Below the pieces are notes generated by a model that saw only the letters and a list, made by a program, of their open reading frames with translations, had not been told where the DNA came from and ran no database searches. Shown here one piece after another: positions 6,440 to 6,987 of a stretch of DNA of 6,987 nucleotides. Location of the stretch: the NCBI GenBank assembly GCA_021828605.1, contig JAJZEG010000308.1:1-6987 (forward strand), in the 5' to 3' direction. How positions within the stretch are numbered: position 1 is the first letter of the stretch; every line of letters starts with the position of its first letter. The translations under genes were made by a program, and so were the position numbers. The DNA comes from Pseudomonadota bacterium. Its GTDB lineage: Bacteria > Pseudomonadota > Alphaproteobacteria > Acetobacterales > Acetobacteraceae.

Positions 6440-6456
6440 AAAGCGGGTTATGACCG
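6420..6456. repeat. 21-bp-period tandem repeat across the TPR-gene start
   Basis: AAGCGGGAAATGACCG (6420-6435) and AAGCGGGTTATGACCG (6441-6456) agree at 14 of 16 bases and lie 21 bp apart. The TPR-gene start codon (6437-6439) lies between them. A shorter piece, TGACCGGT, recurs at 6406-6413 and 6451-6458. The spacing equals seven codons, or two helix turns. It may be a small duplication that extended the N-terminus, or paired binding sites for a regulator. The sequence does not decide between these. Confidence 0.5.
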
Positions 6457-6505
6457 GTAAAAATGAAATTTCGGTTAAGCGGGGCCATGCCTCGCTGGAG
6501 TTGGA

Positions 6506-6987
6506 TTAACGCGCGGCGAGGGTGGGGTGCTGATAGGGGGTCAAACGCGGGAAATTGCCTTCGGCGATGGCGTCGAGACTGTCGGGGGCGACGCCGAGTT
6601 CGCGGGCATAGATCCAGCTTTCGGTGAGAACCTGGCGGACGAAATGACGGGTTTGATCGTTGGGGATCGATTCCATGAAAATGAGCGGATCGCCACCATG
6701 ACGGTAATGCTGGCCCCAGGCGATGGCGGCGGCGGGTCCGGCATTATAGCTGGCGAGGATATCGAGCAGATTGCCATCGACCCAATGTTGGCGGCTGAGA
6801 TATTGCAGGTAGGTCTGGCCGAGGGCGAGGCTGACCGAGGGGTTGTTCAGATTGCCGTGGACACCGCTGAGCTGGGCCATGCTGCCAGCGGTTTCGGGCA
6901 TGAGTTGCATCAGGCCGCGCGCGCCGACCGGGGAGGTGGCGTTGGTGTTGAAGCCGGATTCGTTGCGGGGCAGGGCGTAGAGCAGAG
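6506..6987 (-). CDS. Lytic transglycosylase, SLT domain (5' part beyond window)
   Basis: The frame is open to the right edge, with 159 residues visible before a TAA at 6508-6506. The visible part starts inside the catalytic domain. LLYALPRNESGFN carries the catalytic glutamate (codon 6961-6959), and SPVGARGLMQLMPETA follows. Then come NNPSVSLALGQTYL and the SYNAGP motif (about residues 79-84 of the fragment), and a tail with ESIPNDQTRHFV that resembles the E.IP..ETR.YV element of Slt-type enzymes. Such enzymes cut the MurNAc-GlcNAc bond of peptidoglycan, leaving 1,6-anhydroMurNAc, usually in the periplasm. The start, any signal peptide and any helical N-terminal superhelix lie outside the window, so soluble Slt70-like and lipoprotein forms cannot be told apart. 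The Met codon at 6910-6908 is internal to the domain and is not the start. Confidence 0.92.
   Translation of the reverse strand, partial: LLYALPRNESGFNTNATSPVGARGLMQLMPETAGSMAQLSGVHGNLNNPSVSLALGQTYLQYLSRQHWVDGNLLDILASYNAGPAAAIAWGQHYRHGGDPLIFMESIPNDQTRHFVRQVLTESWIYARELGVAPDSLDAIAEGNFPRLTPYQHPTLAAR

Noticed and set aside
6030..6488. Alternative - strand reading frame overlapping the start of the TPR gene
   Set aside because: Its product is rich in Pro, Arg and His with no domain, as expected from an out-of-frame reading of GC-rich coding DNA, while the overlapping frame has clear TPR units.

Overview
This window looks like chromosomal DNA from a high-GC alphaproteobacterium. The Acetobacteraceae (the Acidiphilium/Acidocella neighbourhood) are a reasonable guess, based on the strongly GC-biased third positions, the type of tetratricopeptide/glycosyltransferase protein and the type of ribonucleotide reductase. 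This placement is an inference from composition and gene style, not from a marker gene.

Layout. On the + strand at the left edge, the tail of an unidentified gene (1-172) overlaps by ATGA a class I SAM-dependent methyltransferase (169-993). Everything after that reads on the - strand. In transcription order, from the right edge leftwards, the genes are: a lytic transglycosylase cut by the window edge (6987-6506); a 563-residue TPR protein with a C-terminal GT9/heptosyltransferase-like domain (6439-4748); the catalytic subunit of a class I ribonucleotide reductase (4550-2658); and a 476-residue protein with a C-terminal PD-(D/E)XK nuclease-like region (2621-1191). The two strands converge in a gene-poor 197-bp gap (994-1190). 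A second 197-bp gap (4551-4747) separates the TPR gene from nrdA and carries a good Shine-Dalgarno sequence and a likely NrdR box.

How the genes fit together. The transglycosylase and the TPR/glycosyltransferase both suggest cell-envelope work and are 66 bp apart. NrdA makes deoxynucleotides and probably has its own NrdR-controlled promoter. Its radical-generating partner NrdB is not in the window. The 476-residue gene does not fit its surroundings: it and the adjacent gap are much poorer in GC than every neighbour (hand counts of 60-bp samples give about 38-43% against about 70-73%), and it sits directly behind the nrdA stop codon. It is the best candidate for acquired DNA and for something undescribed here. 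Its apparent nuclease core reads D...ECT where the family usually has D...ExK, so its activity cannot be settled from sequence alone. No complete multi-gene novel system is visible.
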